This document shows, piece after piece, positions 17,655 through 25,114 of a stretch of DNA of 64,000 bases. Within the stretch, counting starts at the first letter, position 1; each line of letters opens with the position of its first letter. Source of the stretch: JAHEKO01 sp965212505 (GTDB lineage: Bacteria; Acidobacteriota; Thermoanaerobaculia; Multivoradales; JAHEKO01); the NCBI GenBank assembly GCA_965212505.1, contig OZ243123.1, positions 186,001 through 250,000 on the forward strand, read 5' to 3'. The notes below the pieces were generated by a model. It saw nothing but the letters and a program-made list of their open reading frames with translations, searched no databases and had not been told where the DNA came from. Position numbers and translations under genes: made by a program.

Positions 17655-17687
17655 TGCTAGAAATTTAGCATTCGCTAAAAACTTAGC
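17655..17687 (+). promoter_or_regulatory. Tandem BlaI-type operators and promoter
   Basis: Two related dyads lie side by side: TGCTAGAAATTTAGCA (17655-17670) and GCTAAAAACTTAGC (17674-17687), both built on GCTA(A)/(T)TAGC arms about a helical turn and a half apart. TTGCGT (17635-17640) and TAGAAA (17658-17663) are 17 bases apart and may be -35 and -10, so the first dyad would cover the -10. BlaI-family repressors bind such dyads as dimers and usually repress their own operon. The region is also upstream of the divergent RNase H gene. Confidence 0.68.
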
Positions 17688-17699
17688 ACGTGGGAGCCA

Positions 17700-18080
17700 A
17701 TGACAAACACCAAGTTGAGTGCCAGAGAACGACAGATCATGGACGTGATCTATCGCCGTGGTGAAGCCACCGTGGCGGAAGTCCGCGATGGACTCACCGA
17801 TCCGCCGAGCTACTCGGCTGTGCGTGGGTTGATGCGCATCTTGGAAGAGAAGGGGCACCTCGAGCATCGCGAAGACGGGCGACGCTACGTCTATCTGCCG
17901 ACGGTACCGCGCGGTCACGCGCAGCGGTCGGCGCTCGACAGGGTTCTCAAAACATTCTTCGCCGGTTCTACGTCTCAAGCAGTGGCCGCGCTTCTCGACA
18001 TGGAAGCGGATCGACTGAGTGACGACGATCTGGGCGAACTCGCACAGCTGGTCGAGAAGGCCCGCTCGGAAGGGAGATGA
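17700..18080 (+). CDS. BlaI/MecI/CopY-family repressor
   Basis: A 126-residue winged-helix repressor (MTNTKLSARERQIMDVIY, TVAEVRDGL, YSAVRGLMRILEEKGHLEH, RRYVYLPTV), then a C-terminal helical dimerisation segment. In the BlaI family a partner M56 metalloprotease triggers cleavage or inactivation of the repressor. Here the M56 gene starts five bases after the stop, which fits that pairing. GGGAG lies just before the ATG, and two operator-like dyads lie upstream, indicating autoregulation. No beta-lactamase gene is adjacent, so the controlled output may be something other than drug resistance. Confidence 0.93.
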   Translation: MTNTKLSARERQIMDVIYRRGEATVAEVRDGLTDPPSYSAVRGLMRILEEKGHLEHREDGRRYVYLPTVPRGHAQRSALDRVLKTFFAGSTSQAVAALLDMEADRLSDDDLGELAQLVEKARSEGR

Positions 18081-18085
18081 AGTAG

Positions 18086-20341
18086 ATGATCGACAACAGT
18101 TGGTTGGTGGAGCTCGCCCTTCGAAGCTCCCTGATCCTTGCGTTCGCCGCTCTGGTCACTCCGTTCTTGAAGTCGGCCGCCTGGCGGCATCTGGTGTGGG
18201 CCAGTGCCCTCACCGGCGTTCTGTTCCTACCGGTCCTGATGGTGGGACTGCCCTCGATCGCAATCCCTGTCCTGCCGGCCGTGGAGGCGAGCTCGTCGAC
18301 CGTGCCGACGACACAAGCACGGACAGCCGTTTCGCCGGCGCCCTCATCGCCTGTCACGGAAGCGCGTCGCGAAGGCCTCGCCTCGGTCTCGCCGGCGGCG
18401 CACACTGTGCGCGAACAAAGCGCCAACCTCTTCTCACCGATCGGCGCCTGGTGGACCGTCGCAGCGGTTCTGATCTTGCTCATGGTCGGAGACCGCGTTC
18501 GCCGCCGCCGACTGTCGCAGTCGACGCAGCCCTTCGAGTCCTCCGCGTGGCAGCGCGACCTCGAGAGCCTGGGCGGCGGCGCGCAGTTGCTGGTCAGCTC
18601 CAAGGTCGACGTGCCGGTCACGTGGGGCCTGAAGCGACCTGTCATCGTGCTGCCGGAAGGCGCTGAGCACTGGTCGCCGTCGCTGCGCCGCAACGTGCTT
18701 CTGCACGAGTTGGCGCACGTCGAGCGCTGTGACGCGGCGATCTTCGGTCTCGCGCGCCTCGCCTGCGCGCTGCACTGGTTCAACCCGCTCGCTTGGTGGG
18801 CTCTACGTCGGGTGGTGCGCGAAGCGGAGCTAGCGGCGGACGATCGGGTGCTCGCCGCGGGTGTGCGGGCTTCGAGCTACGCCGGAGATCTGGTCGATTT
18901 TGCCCGTCGTCTGCGCCGGCCGTTGCCTCGCGCCGCTGCCGCCATGGCACGACGGTCGTCACCGCTCGAGGACCGAGTGGAGGCGATCCTCGACGCAGCG
19001 CGGAAACGCAGCGCTCCCAGAGCTGGACGGATTCTGTGGGTGCTCGCCCTTGCCGGCCTGGTGGTGCTGCCCGCGGCCGCGCTGCTGAACCCGGAGCGCC
19101 GCCTGGAGCTGGGTGCGTTGCCCGGGCCGACCTCGAAGGTCGAGCCGGCGCGATCGTCCCCTCGATCCAGCGGCATGTCCTTGACTGTCAGCGCCGACGC
19201 GGCCGCCAAGGGCGCTCGCGTGAGTGCCTCCCGTACCGTGGATGCCCAGCGCCTTGCCGACTGTGGTGAGTCGCGTGGCGCTTCGATCCATGCCGACGAC
19301 GACCGAATGAGCCTCACCGTTCGCTCGGCCAACTGCAAGCTCGAGATCGAGGCCGAGGGAAAAATCGAGTTCAATGCCGACGACAGTGGAGTGAAGCGCA
19401 TGGGGCGGCGCGCCAGGCTGGAGATCGATGAGCGGCGCCGCGGCGTGCGGCGCAGCCTCGAGGTGACGCCCGGAACCGACGGCGAGCCAAACTACCGATG
19501 GTTTGTGGATCGCAAGGAGCGTCCTTTCGATGCCGAAGGCCACGCATGGCTGAGGGAGGTTCTGCCGGAGGTCTTCCGCTCGACTGGGTTGAACGCCGAG
19601 GAGCGCGTCGGCCGGTTCCTCCGCGACCAGGGCGTGGCGGGCGTCTTCGCCGAGATCCAGCTCATCCGGAGCGACTGGGTCTCGCGGCTCTACCACGGCC
19701 ACCTGCTACAACAGGCTGAGCTCACGACCTCACAGCTGATCACCTGGATCGAACTCGCCGGAGAGCGCATCGGTTCGGACTACGAACTCGCCGAGACTCT
19801 CGCGTCGCTTCCGGTCTCTCGACTGCTCGAGCCGGGCGTCGGTCCCACCTTTGTCGAGGCGGCGACGACGATCGGTTCCGACTACGAGCTCCGTCGCACA
19901 CTGTCGACCCTCCTGGATTCCTCGACGCCGACCCGCGGCACGCTCGACCGCATTCTCGAGGCCGCAAAGACGATCGGTTCCGACTTCGAGCAGGCCGAGC
20001 TCCTTGTGGCGGTTGCGTCGATGTATCCGCAGGGCGAGTCGCTACCTGAGTCGTACTACCGCGCGGCGGACTCGATCGGTTCCGACTTCGAGCTGCGCCG
20101 AGCTCTGTCGAAGGCGCTGGAGCGGCCGCTCGGTGACGCTGCGCTGGGCGATCTGTTGGCGGCGGCGTTGACGATCGGCTCCGACTTCGAACTGGCCGAA
20201 CTGCTGGTCGCCGTTGGTCAGAGCTACCAACTCGACGGTTCGGCGCGCGAGGCCTTCTTGGCGGCGCTCGACACGGTCGGCTCCGACTACGAACATCGTC
20301 GAGTCGAACAGGTGTTGCGGCGGCAAGCGTCTGGAAGGTGA
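18086..20341 (+). CDS. BlaR1-like M56 metalloprotease with C-terminal IGSD(Y/F)E repeats
   Basis: A 751-residue membrane protein. Helices near residues 12-57 and about 118-135 precede the M56 protease domain, with zinc motif HELAH (His210-His214) and the downstream acidic region REAELAADDRVL. A further helix (ILWVLALAGLVVLPAAALL) lies at about 313-331. The exported C-terminal half lacks the penicillin-binding domain of true BlaR1. Instead, after a beta-rich region, it carries six copies of IGSD(Y/F)E spaced 33-35 residues (about 560-735). It probably receives an unknown signal outside the membrane and inactivates the BlaI repressor encoded just upstream. Confidence 0.9.
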   Translation: MIDNSWLVELALRSSLILAFAALVTPFLKSAAWRHLVWASALTGVLFLPVLMVGLPSIAIPVLPAVEASSSTVPTTQARTAVSPAPSSPVTEARREGLASVSPAAHTVREQSANLFSPIGAWWTVAAVLILLMVGDRVRRRRLSQSTQPFESSAWQRDLESLGGGAQLLVSSKVDVPVTWGLKRPVIVLPEGAEHWSPSLRRNVLLHELAHVERCDAAIFGLARLACALHWFNPLAWWALRRVVREAELAADDRVLAAGVRASSYAGDLVDFARRLRRPLPRAAAAMARRSSPLEDRVEAILDAARKRSAPRAGRILWVLALAGLVVLPAAALLNPERRLELGALPGPTSKVEPARSSPRSSGMSLTVSADAAAKGARVSASRTVDAQRLADCGESRGASIHADDDRMSLTVRSANCKLEIEAEGKIEFNADDSGVKRMGRRARLEIDERRRGVRRSLEVTPGTDGEPNYRWFVDRKERPFDAEGHAWLREVLPEVFRSTGLNAEERVGRFLRDQGVAGVFAEIQLIRSDWVSRLYHGHLLQQAELTTSQLITWIELAGERIGSDYELAETLASLPVSRLLEPGVGPTFVEAATTIGSDYELRRTLSTLLDSSTPTRGTLDRILEAAKTIGSDFEQAELLVAVASMYPQGESLPESYYRAADSIGSDFELRRALSKALERPLGDAALGDLLAAALTIGSDFELAELLVAVGQSYQLDGSAREAFLAALDTVGSDYEHRRVEQVLRRQASGR
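19762..20310 (+). repeat. Six tandem 33-35-residue IGSD(Y/F)E coding repeats
   Basis: The encoded motifs are IGSDYELAETL, IGSDYELRRTL, IGSDFEQAELL, IGSDFELRRAL, IGSDFELAELL and VGSDYEHRRVE. At DNA level the core CGATCGGTTCCGACT recurs almost unchanged near 19870, 19972 and 20072. Repeats 1, 3 and 5 carry an (L/Q)AE(T/L)L ending and repeats 2 and 4 an LRR(T/A)L ending, so the unit may be a two-motif pair of about 68 residues. Helix-rich spacing suggests an alpha-solenoid. Confidence 0.85.
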
Positions 20342-20536
20342 TGCTGCGCGGTCAGGCGATCGCGTTCTCGCGCCGATCAACGTGGCGGCCGGGTGAGTGC
20401 TCCTTCCCGGGGCCATCGCGAGCGGCGCGTCGGATGCCAGGGTGCGAGCATTCGGCCCAACTCGCGGCGGGGGAGGGGCCGTCGGAGAGGTGGCACGGCT
20501 AGACCCCAGCCCCCTGGAGCGGTGTAGCCTGCGGAC

Positions 20537-20965
20537 GTGTTGTCTCGTCGCTTCACCACGATAGGACTCGGTGCCGTGACGTTTGTTTGTGTCCACCTCG
20601 TGCTCAGCTCGAGCTGGGGCCTCTTGGGGCCGTCGGCGCTGGATCGCCCCTGGTTTCTGGGCTCGCGCAAGGCGTTGGCGACGACACAGCTAGCGCTGGG
20701 CCTCGTGGCGGCGGTGGTGGCCTTTCGTCGACCTCCTCTGTGGCGGGAGTGGCTCGGGTCGGCCGCCTATCTCGCCTTCGGTGCGGTCGCGGCGATGGCC
20801 GGACTCTTCTTTGCCATCGGGCCCGCGGAGTTGATGCTCGGGCCGACTCGGCTTTGGCCGCTCTCCCTCGCCGCTGCCGCCTTCCTGCTCGCTCCGGCGG
20901 TTCTCGCGGGCAGCCTCCTCGGGGGCTTCCTGAAGCGAGCAGCCGGAGTGGTTTCGAAGAAATAG
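20537..20965 (+). CDS. Small polytopic membrane protein, unknown
   Basis: A 142-residue protein starting at GTG 20537 with about four membrane helices (FTTIGLGAVTFVCVHLVLSS, TTQLALGLVAAVVAF, AAYLAFGAVAAMAGLFFAIG, LSLAAAAFLLAPAVLAGSLL) and a basic C-terminal tail. No Shine-Dalgarno is obvious. I do not recognise the family. The 195 bases between it and the M56 gene show nothing identifiable. It sits 95 bases before the thiolase gene. Confidence 0.6.
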   Translation: MLSRRFTTIGLGAVTFVCVHLVLSSSWGLLGPSALDRPWFLGSRKALATTQLALGLVAAVVAFRRPPLWREWLGSAAYLAFGAVAAMAGLFFAIGPAELMLGPTRLWPLSLAAAAFLLAPAVLAGSLLGGFLKRAAGVVSKK

Positions 20966-21060
20966 TCGAGGGCTCTGTCCTGTTGACGACGATGGCGCCT
21001 CGAGCAGCTGCCGGCGTCCCTACAAGAACCTCACAGATCGACACGACGGAGTAGACCGCT

Positions 21061-22296
21061 ATGGGAACCGCCTACATCATCGACGCTGTCCGGAGCCCGC
21101 GTGGCCGCGGGAAGGCCGGCAAGGGGGCCCTCTCGGGCGTCCATCCGCAGGAGATCCTGGGCCAGACGCTCAAACATCTCGCCACCAAGTCCGGTGTGGC
21201 GCCGGGGGCCGTTGACGATGTCGTGATGGGCTGCGTCAGCCAGGCGGGAGAGCAGGGGGCGAACATCGCGCGCAACGCCGTGCTGGCGGCCGACTGGCCG
21301 ATCGAGGTGACCGGCGTCTCGCTCAACCGCTTCTGCGGCTCTGGACTGCAAGCGGTCAATTTCGCCGCCATGGGTGTGGCCTCCGGTTGGCAGCAGGCGG
21401 TGGTCGCTGGCGGTGTCGAGAGCATGTCTCGGGCCCCGATGGGCTCCGACGGCGCTGGCGCCGACGGCGACAACCTCCATCTGCGCGCCAAGCACTTTCA
21501 GGTGCCTCAGGGGATTAGCGCCGACCTGATTGCCACCCTTGAAGGGTTCAGCCGCAAGGAGGTGGATGAGTTCGCGATCGTTTCGCAAGAGCGCGCGGCA
21601 CGCGCTCAGTCCAACGGCCGGTTTTCGAAGAGCGTCTTCCCGGTAGTCGATCCTGCGACCGGGGAGACCGTGCTCGAGAAAGACGAGCATCCGCGGCCCG
21701 GAACGACACTCGAGGGATTGGCCGAGCTCGACGCCGTGTTCGAGCAGTTCGGCACAAAGCCGGTGGGCCCGAACGGCGAAACCCTCGATCAGATTGCCCT
21801 CGCCCGCTACCCGGAGGCTGGCGCGATCCGACACGTCCACACGGCTGGAAACTCGAGCGGCATCGTCGACGGTGCGGCCGCTGTGCTGGTCGCGTCCGAG
21901 GATTTCATCAAGGCGCACGGGCTCACTCCGAGGGCGCGGATTCGAACGGTGGCGACCTACGGTACGGAGCCGATCATCATGCTCACAGCTCCGACCCCGG
22001 CGTCGCGCAAGGCGCTCGAGCTGGCGGGCATGGAGGTTGGCGACATCGACCTTTGGGAGATCAACGAGGCGTTCGCCGCGATTCCGTTGCAGACGATCAA
22101 GGGCTTGGGCCTCGATCCGGACAAGGTCAACGTCAACGGCGGAGCGATCGCTCTCGGGCATCCGCTCGGTGCTACCGGCGCGATGCTGCTGGGAACCGCG
22201 GTCGACGAGCTCGAACGGTCGAACCTGAATACCGCTCTCGTGACCCTCTGCATCGGCGGCGGCCAGGGCGTGGCGACGATCCTCGAGCGGGTCTAG
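21061..22296 (+). CDS. Acetyl-CoA C-acyltransferase (thiolase)
   Basis: A 411-residue thiolase. The nucleophilic Cys92 is in NRFCGSGLQA; the other catalytic residues lie in GGAIALGHPLGATGA (His) and TLCIGGGQGVA (Cys). NEAFAA, typical of the family, is also present. It catalyses CoA-dependent cleavage of 3-ketoacyl-CoA in beta-oxidation, or the reverse condensation. No 3-hydroxyacyl-CoA dehydrogenase or enoyl-CoA hydratase gene lies beside it, so degradative and biosynthetic roles cannot be told apart. The methyltransferase that follows on the same strand has no obvious link. Confidence 0.94.
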   Translation: MGTAYIIDAVRSPRGRGKAGKGALSGVHPQEILGQTLKHLATKSGVAPGAVDDVVMGCVSQAGEQGANIARNAVLAADWPIEVTGVSLNRFCGSGLQAVNFAAMGVASGWQQAVVAGGVESMSRAPMGSDGAGADGDNLHLRAKHFQVPQGISADLIATLEGFSRKEVDEFAIVSQERAARAQSNGRFSKSVFPVVDPATGETVLEKDEHPRPGTTLEGLAELDAVFEQFGTKPVGPNGETLDQIALARYPEAGAIRHVHTAGNSSGIVDGAAAVLVASEDFIKAHGLTPRARIRTVATYGTEPIIMLTAPTPASRKALELAGMEVGDIDLWEINEAFAAIPLQTIKGLGLDPDKVNVNGGAIALGHPLGATGAMLLGTAVDELERSNLNTALVTLCIGGGQGVATILERV

Positions 22297-22417
22297 CCTC
22301 TCCTGCACTCACTCGAGCTACCTCTCCCTCCGGCTCTCGCCGCCCGGCTCGGGCTGGTGTGAGAGGGCGAGCTCGCAGCGGCGCGACCGGCGCCGCGCTG
22401 CGGTAGCCTCGCGTCCG

Positions 22418-23128
22418 ATGACAGACAAGCCCCTCGCCTACGAGGCCTACCAGCGGTTGGCGAAGCGCTACGCGGCGCGTATCGATACGAAGCCGCACAA
22501 CGCGTTCTACGACCGGCCGGCGATGCTGAGCCTACTCCCGGAGCTGTGCGGGCGGCGGGTGCTCGACGCCGGATGCGGCCCGGGTGCGTATGCCGAGGAG
22601 TTCGTCGCCCGCGGCGCCTCCGTGGTGGGCTGTGACATGAGCGACGAGATGCTGCGCCTGGCTCACGACCGCCTCGGCGACAGCGTCGACTTGCGCCGGG
22701 TCGACCTCAACCGGCCGCTCGACATGTTTGGAGGTCGTGAGTTCGATCTCGTGTTCGCCGCCCTGTGCCTCGACTACGTCGCCGACTGGAACTCGTTGTT
22801 CCGGGAGTTCCGTCGCGTACTCCGCCCGGGTGGTCGTCTCCTGTTCTCCTGCGGCCATCCGGCGTTCGACGCCGAGTACTTCGACACCGAAGCGTACTTC
22901 TCGGTCGAGCGCGTCGAGTGCACCTGGACGGGCTTCGGCATTCCGATCGACATGCCCAGCTACCGAAGGTCGCTGGAGGAGATCGTCGGTCCTGTGCTCG
23001 AGGCGGGGCTCGTGCTGGAGCGGGTGCACGAGCCGCTGCCGACCGAGGAGTTCCGCCAGGCCGATCCAAAGCGCTTCGAGCGGCTGATGCGCCGCCCCGG
23101 CTTTCTTTGCGTGCGGGCAAGGGCGTGA
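22418..23128 (+). CDS. Class I SAM-dependent methyltransferase
   Basis: A 236-residue protein with a Rossmann methyltransferase core: motif I VLDAGCGPGAYAEEF (about residues 48-62), the acidic end of beta 2 in VVGCDMSDEMLRLA, DLVFAALCLDYV, and RVLRPGGRLLFSCGHPAF. The layout is that of the Methyltransf_11/UbiE-like group that acts on small molecules, but the substrate cannot be read from sequence. It is separated by 121 bases from the thiolase and converges on the acyl-CoA synthetase gene. Confidence 0.88.
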   Translation: MTDKPLAYEAYQRLAKRYAARIDTKPHNAFYDRPAMLSLLPELCGRRVLDAGCGPGAYAEEFVARGASVVGCDMSDEMLRLAHDRLGDSVDLRRVDLNRPLDMFGGREFDLVFAALCLDYVADWNSLFREFRRVLRPGGRLLFSCGHPAFDAEYFDTEAYFSVERVECTWTGFGIPIDMPSYRRSLEEIVGPVLEAGLVLERVHEPLPTEEFRQADPKRFERLMRRPGFLCVRARA

Positions 23129-23140
23129 GCCGCGCCCGGG

Positions 23141-25114
23141 CTACTCGTCTCTCAGCTTCCGCCGCATGAGCTTGTTCGAAGCGGTGCGAGGGAGCGACTC
23201 CGCGAGCCGGATCTCGTGCAGCTTGAACAGGGGGTTGATGCGGGTCTTGATCAGGGTCGCGAGCTCCTTGTGGAGGAGATCGACCGCTATCTCGACGCCG
23301 GGATTGGGTACCACGTATACGACCAGCTGCTCCGCACCTTCGCCGCCCGGTTGAACGCCGACGGCGGCCGTCTCGTAGACCAACTCGTGCGAGTCGAGCA
23401 CCTGCTCGAGCTCGAGTGAACTGACCTTGATGCCGCCGAGATTCATGGTGTCGTCCGCCCGACCCTGGGCGCGGAAAAAGCCTCGATGCAAGCGTTGCAT
23501 CTGATCGCCGTGCCGTCGCAAGCGCACGCCGTCGGCTGAAACGGGAGCACCTTCGTAGTAGACCTCGTGGTGGTCTCGGTTGAGGAGCTTCTGGGAGAGG
23601 CCGATCGACGGGGGGACCAGGAAGACCTCGCCCATCTCACCCGGCGCCGCCGCGCCACCGGCTTCGTTGCGCAGTACGAGTTGGCTTCCCAGAGTCGGCG
23701 TCGTGAACGTCGCTGGGGAGGCCGGCTGCACGACCGTACCCGCGATATAGCCACCGCCGATCTCGGTGCCGCCGCAATACTCGATGACCGGCGCCCGGTA
23801 GCCGGCTCGGCTCATCAACCAGAGGTAGTCCTCGCGATTGGAGGGTTCGCCGGTGGAGCTGAAGAGCCGGACGTCCCGCCACTCGTCGAAGTAGAGCGAG
23901 CCTTCCGAGCGCCAGGCGCGCGCCAACGAGGGGACGAGTCCGAGGATGGAGACGCCGGCCTCGCGCACGAAGCCGGTAAAGCCGGGGCCGGTGGGCACAC
24001 CTTCGTAGAGCGCCATCGTGGCGCCGTTCATGAACGTGCCGAAGATGAGCCACGGGCCCATCATCCAGCCGATGTTGGTCGGCCAGGCCACGACGTCCTC
24101 GGGGTGGACGTCGTGGTGGAAGTGGGCGTCCATTGCCGCCTTGATCGGAGTTAGATGCGTCCACGGAATCGCCTTGGGAGTCCCGGTGGTGCCGGACGAG
24201 AAGAGCACGTTGATCACCCGATCGGGGTGGCCGGCCACCGATTCGACGTCGCTGCCGTCGGCGAGGAACTCCTTCCACAACGTGTCGCTCTCGCGGAGCC
24301 TGAGCTCCTGCCCGTCGCCGGAGGCGACCACCACGGCTCGCGGAGCGCCGGCCTCTCGGACCTTGGCGTACAGGTCGATCGCGCGACCGGCACGGACGTA
24401 GCGGTCGACGGTGACCACCCCGGCGGCGTCGGCAATTTCGAGGCGTCGCTGCACCTCGGCCGGCGAGAAACTGTCCGGAATCGAGACGACGCGGCCGCCG
24501 GCGCGAACGATGCCGAGATAGGCGGCCACGCACTCGACCGTCATCGGCATGTAGAGCGCGATCGCCGCCTCCGGCTCGAATCCGGCCGCGACGAACCCGG
24601 CGGCGAACTCGTTGACCATGCGCTCGAGCTCGCCGTAGGTGAAGCGGTGGAGCCCTTCGTCACCCTCTCGGCCGAGGAGAATCGCCACCTTGCTGGGATC
24701 GGCGCGAAAACAACTCTCAACCGAGTTCAGTGTCGCTCCGGGGAGCCAGGTCGGGTCGGCCGGGTCGTGGTCGATCAGGATCTCTTCGGGTGACCGCTCG
24801 AAGACGATGCCGAGGCGTCGGATGGTTTCCTGCCAGAAGGCGGAGCGCTCCCGCACAGACCATCCGTAGAGCTCGTTGTAGCTGGAAAAGCCGAGATCTC
24901 GGACCATACGGCCGAGGTTGGACTGCTCGAGCGTCTCGGCCGTCGGTTGCCAGGCCAGCGGCGGGCCGTCACCGTCGAGCCGGTTGCGGTAGACACGCTC
25001 GTATTCGCTCCACTGCTCGGCAAACGGCGGTGGCCCGCCGAGTCGCAGCTGCTCGACGTATCGCGACCACCGCAAGTCCTGCTGTCGTCCGAGCTCACTG
25101 CGTCGGTCGGGCAT
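23141..25114 (-). CDS. AMP-forming acyl-CoA synthetase (acetyl-CoA synthetase-like)
   Basis: A 657-residue ANL-superfamily enzyme. The P-loop-like A3 motif is FSSGTTGTPKAIPWTHLTP (about 300-318). YCGGTEIGGGY corresponds to the A5 region, GRADDTMNLGGIKVSSLELE holds the hinge, and RTASNKLMRRKL near the C-terminus carries the catalytic lysine. The N-terminal acetyl-CoA-synthetase-type domain and overall size fit activation of a short or medium acid through an acyl-adenylate. The substrate is unresolved. The ATG overlaps the 3' end of the upstream glycosyltransferase gene by 20 bases, so the two are probably co-transcribed. Confidence 0.92.
   Translation of the reverse strand: MPDRRSELGRQQDLRWSRYVEQLRLGGPPPFAEQWSEYERVYRNRLDGDGPPLAWQPTAETLEQSNLGRMVRDLGFSSYNELYGWSVRERSAFWQETIRRLGIVFERSPEEILIDHDPADPTWLPGATLNSVESCFRADPSKVAILLGREGDEGLHRFTYGELERMVNEFAAGFVAAGFEPEAAIALYMPMTVECVAAYLGIVRAGGRVVSIPDSFSPAEVQRRLEIADAAGVVTVDRYVRAGRAIDLYAKVREAGAPRAVVVASGDGQELRLRESDTLWKEFLADGSDVESVAGHPDRVINVLFSSGTTGTPKAIPWTHLTPIKAAMDAHFHHDVHPEDVVAWPTNIGWMMGPWLIFGTFMNGATMALYEGVPTGPGFTGFVREAGVSILGLVPSLARAWRSEGSLYFDEWRDVRLFSSTGEPSNREDYLWLMSRAGYRAPVIEYCGGTEIGGGYIAGTVVQPASPATFTTPTLGSQLVLRNEAGGAAAPGEMGEVFLVPPSIGLSQKLLNRDHHEVYYEGAPVSADGVRLRRHGDQMQRLHRGFFRAQGRADDTMNLGGIKVSSLELEQVLDSHELVYETAAVGVQPGGEGAEQLVVYVVPNPGVEIAVDLLHKELATLIKTRINPLFKLHEIRLAESLPRTASNKLMRRKLRDE

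Noticed and set aside
19762..20310. Regularly spaced repeats considered as a CRISPR array
   Set aside because: The repeats are in-frame coding units of about 100 bases inside the M56 gene, with no short identical repeats and unique spacers.
21031..22308. Minus-strand open frame of 425 codons antisense to the thiolase gene
   Set aside because: The thiolase frame has all catalytic motifs; the antisense frame has none.
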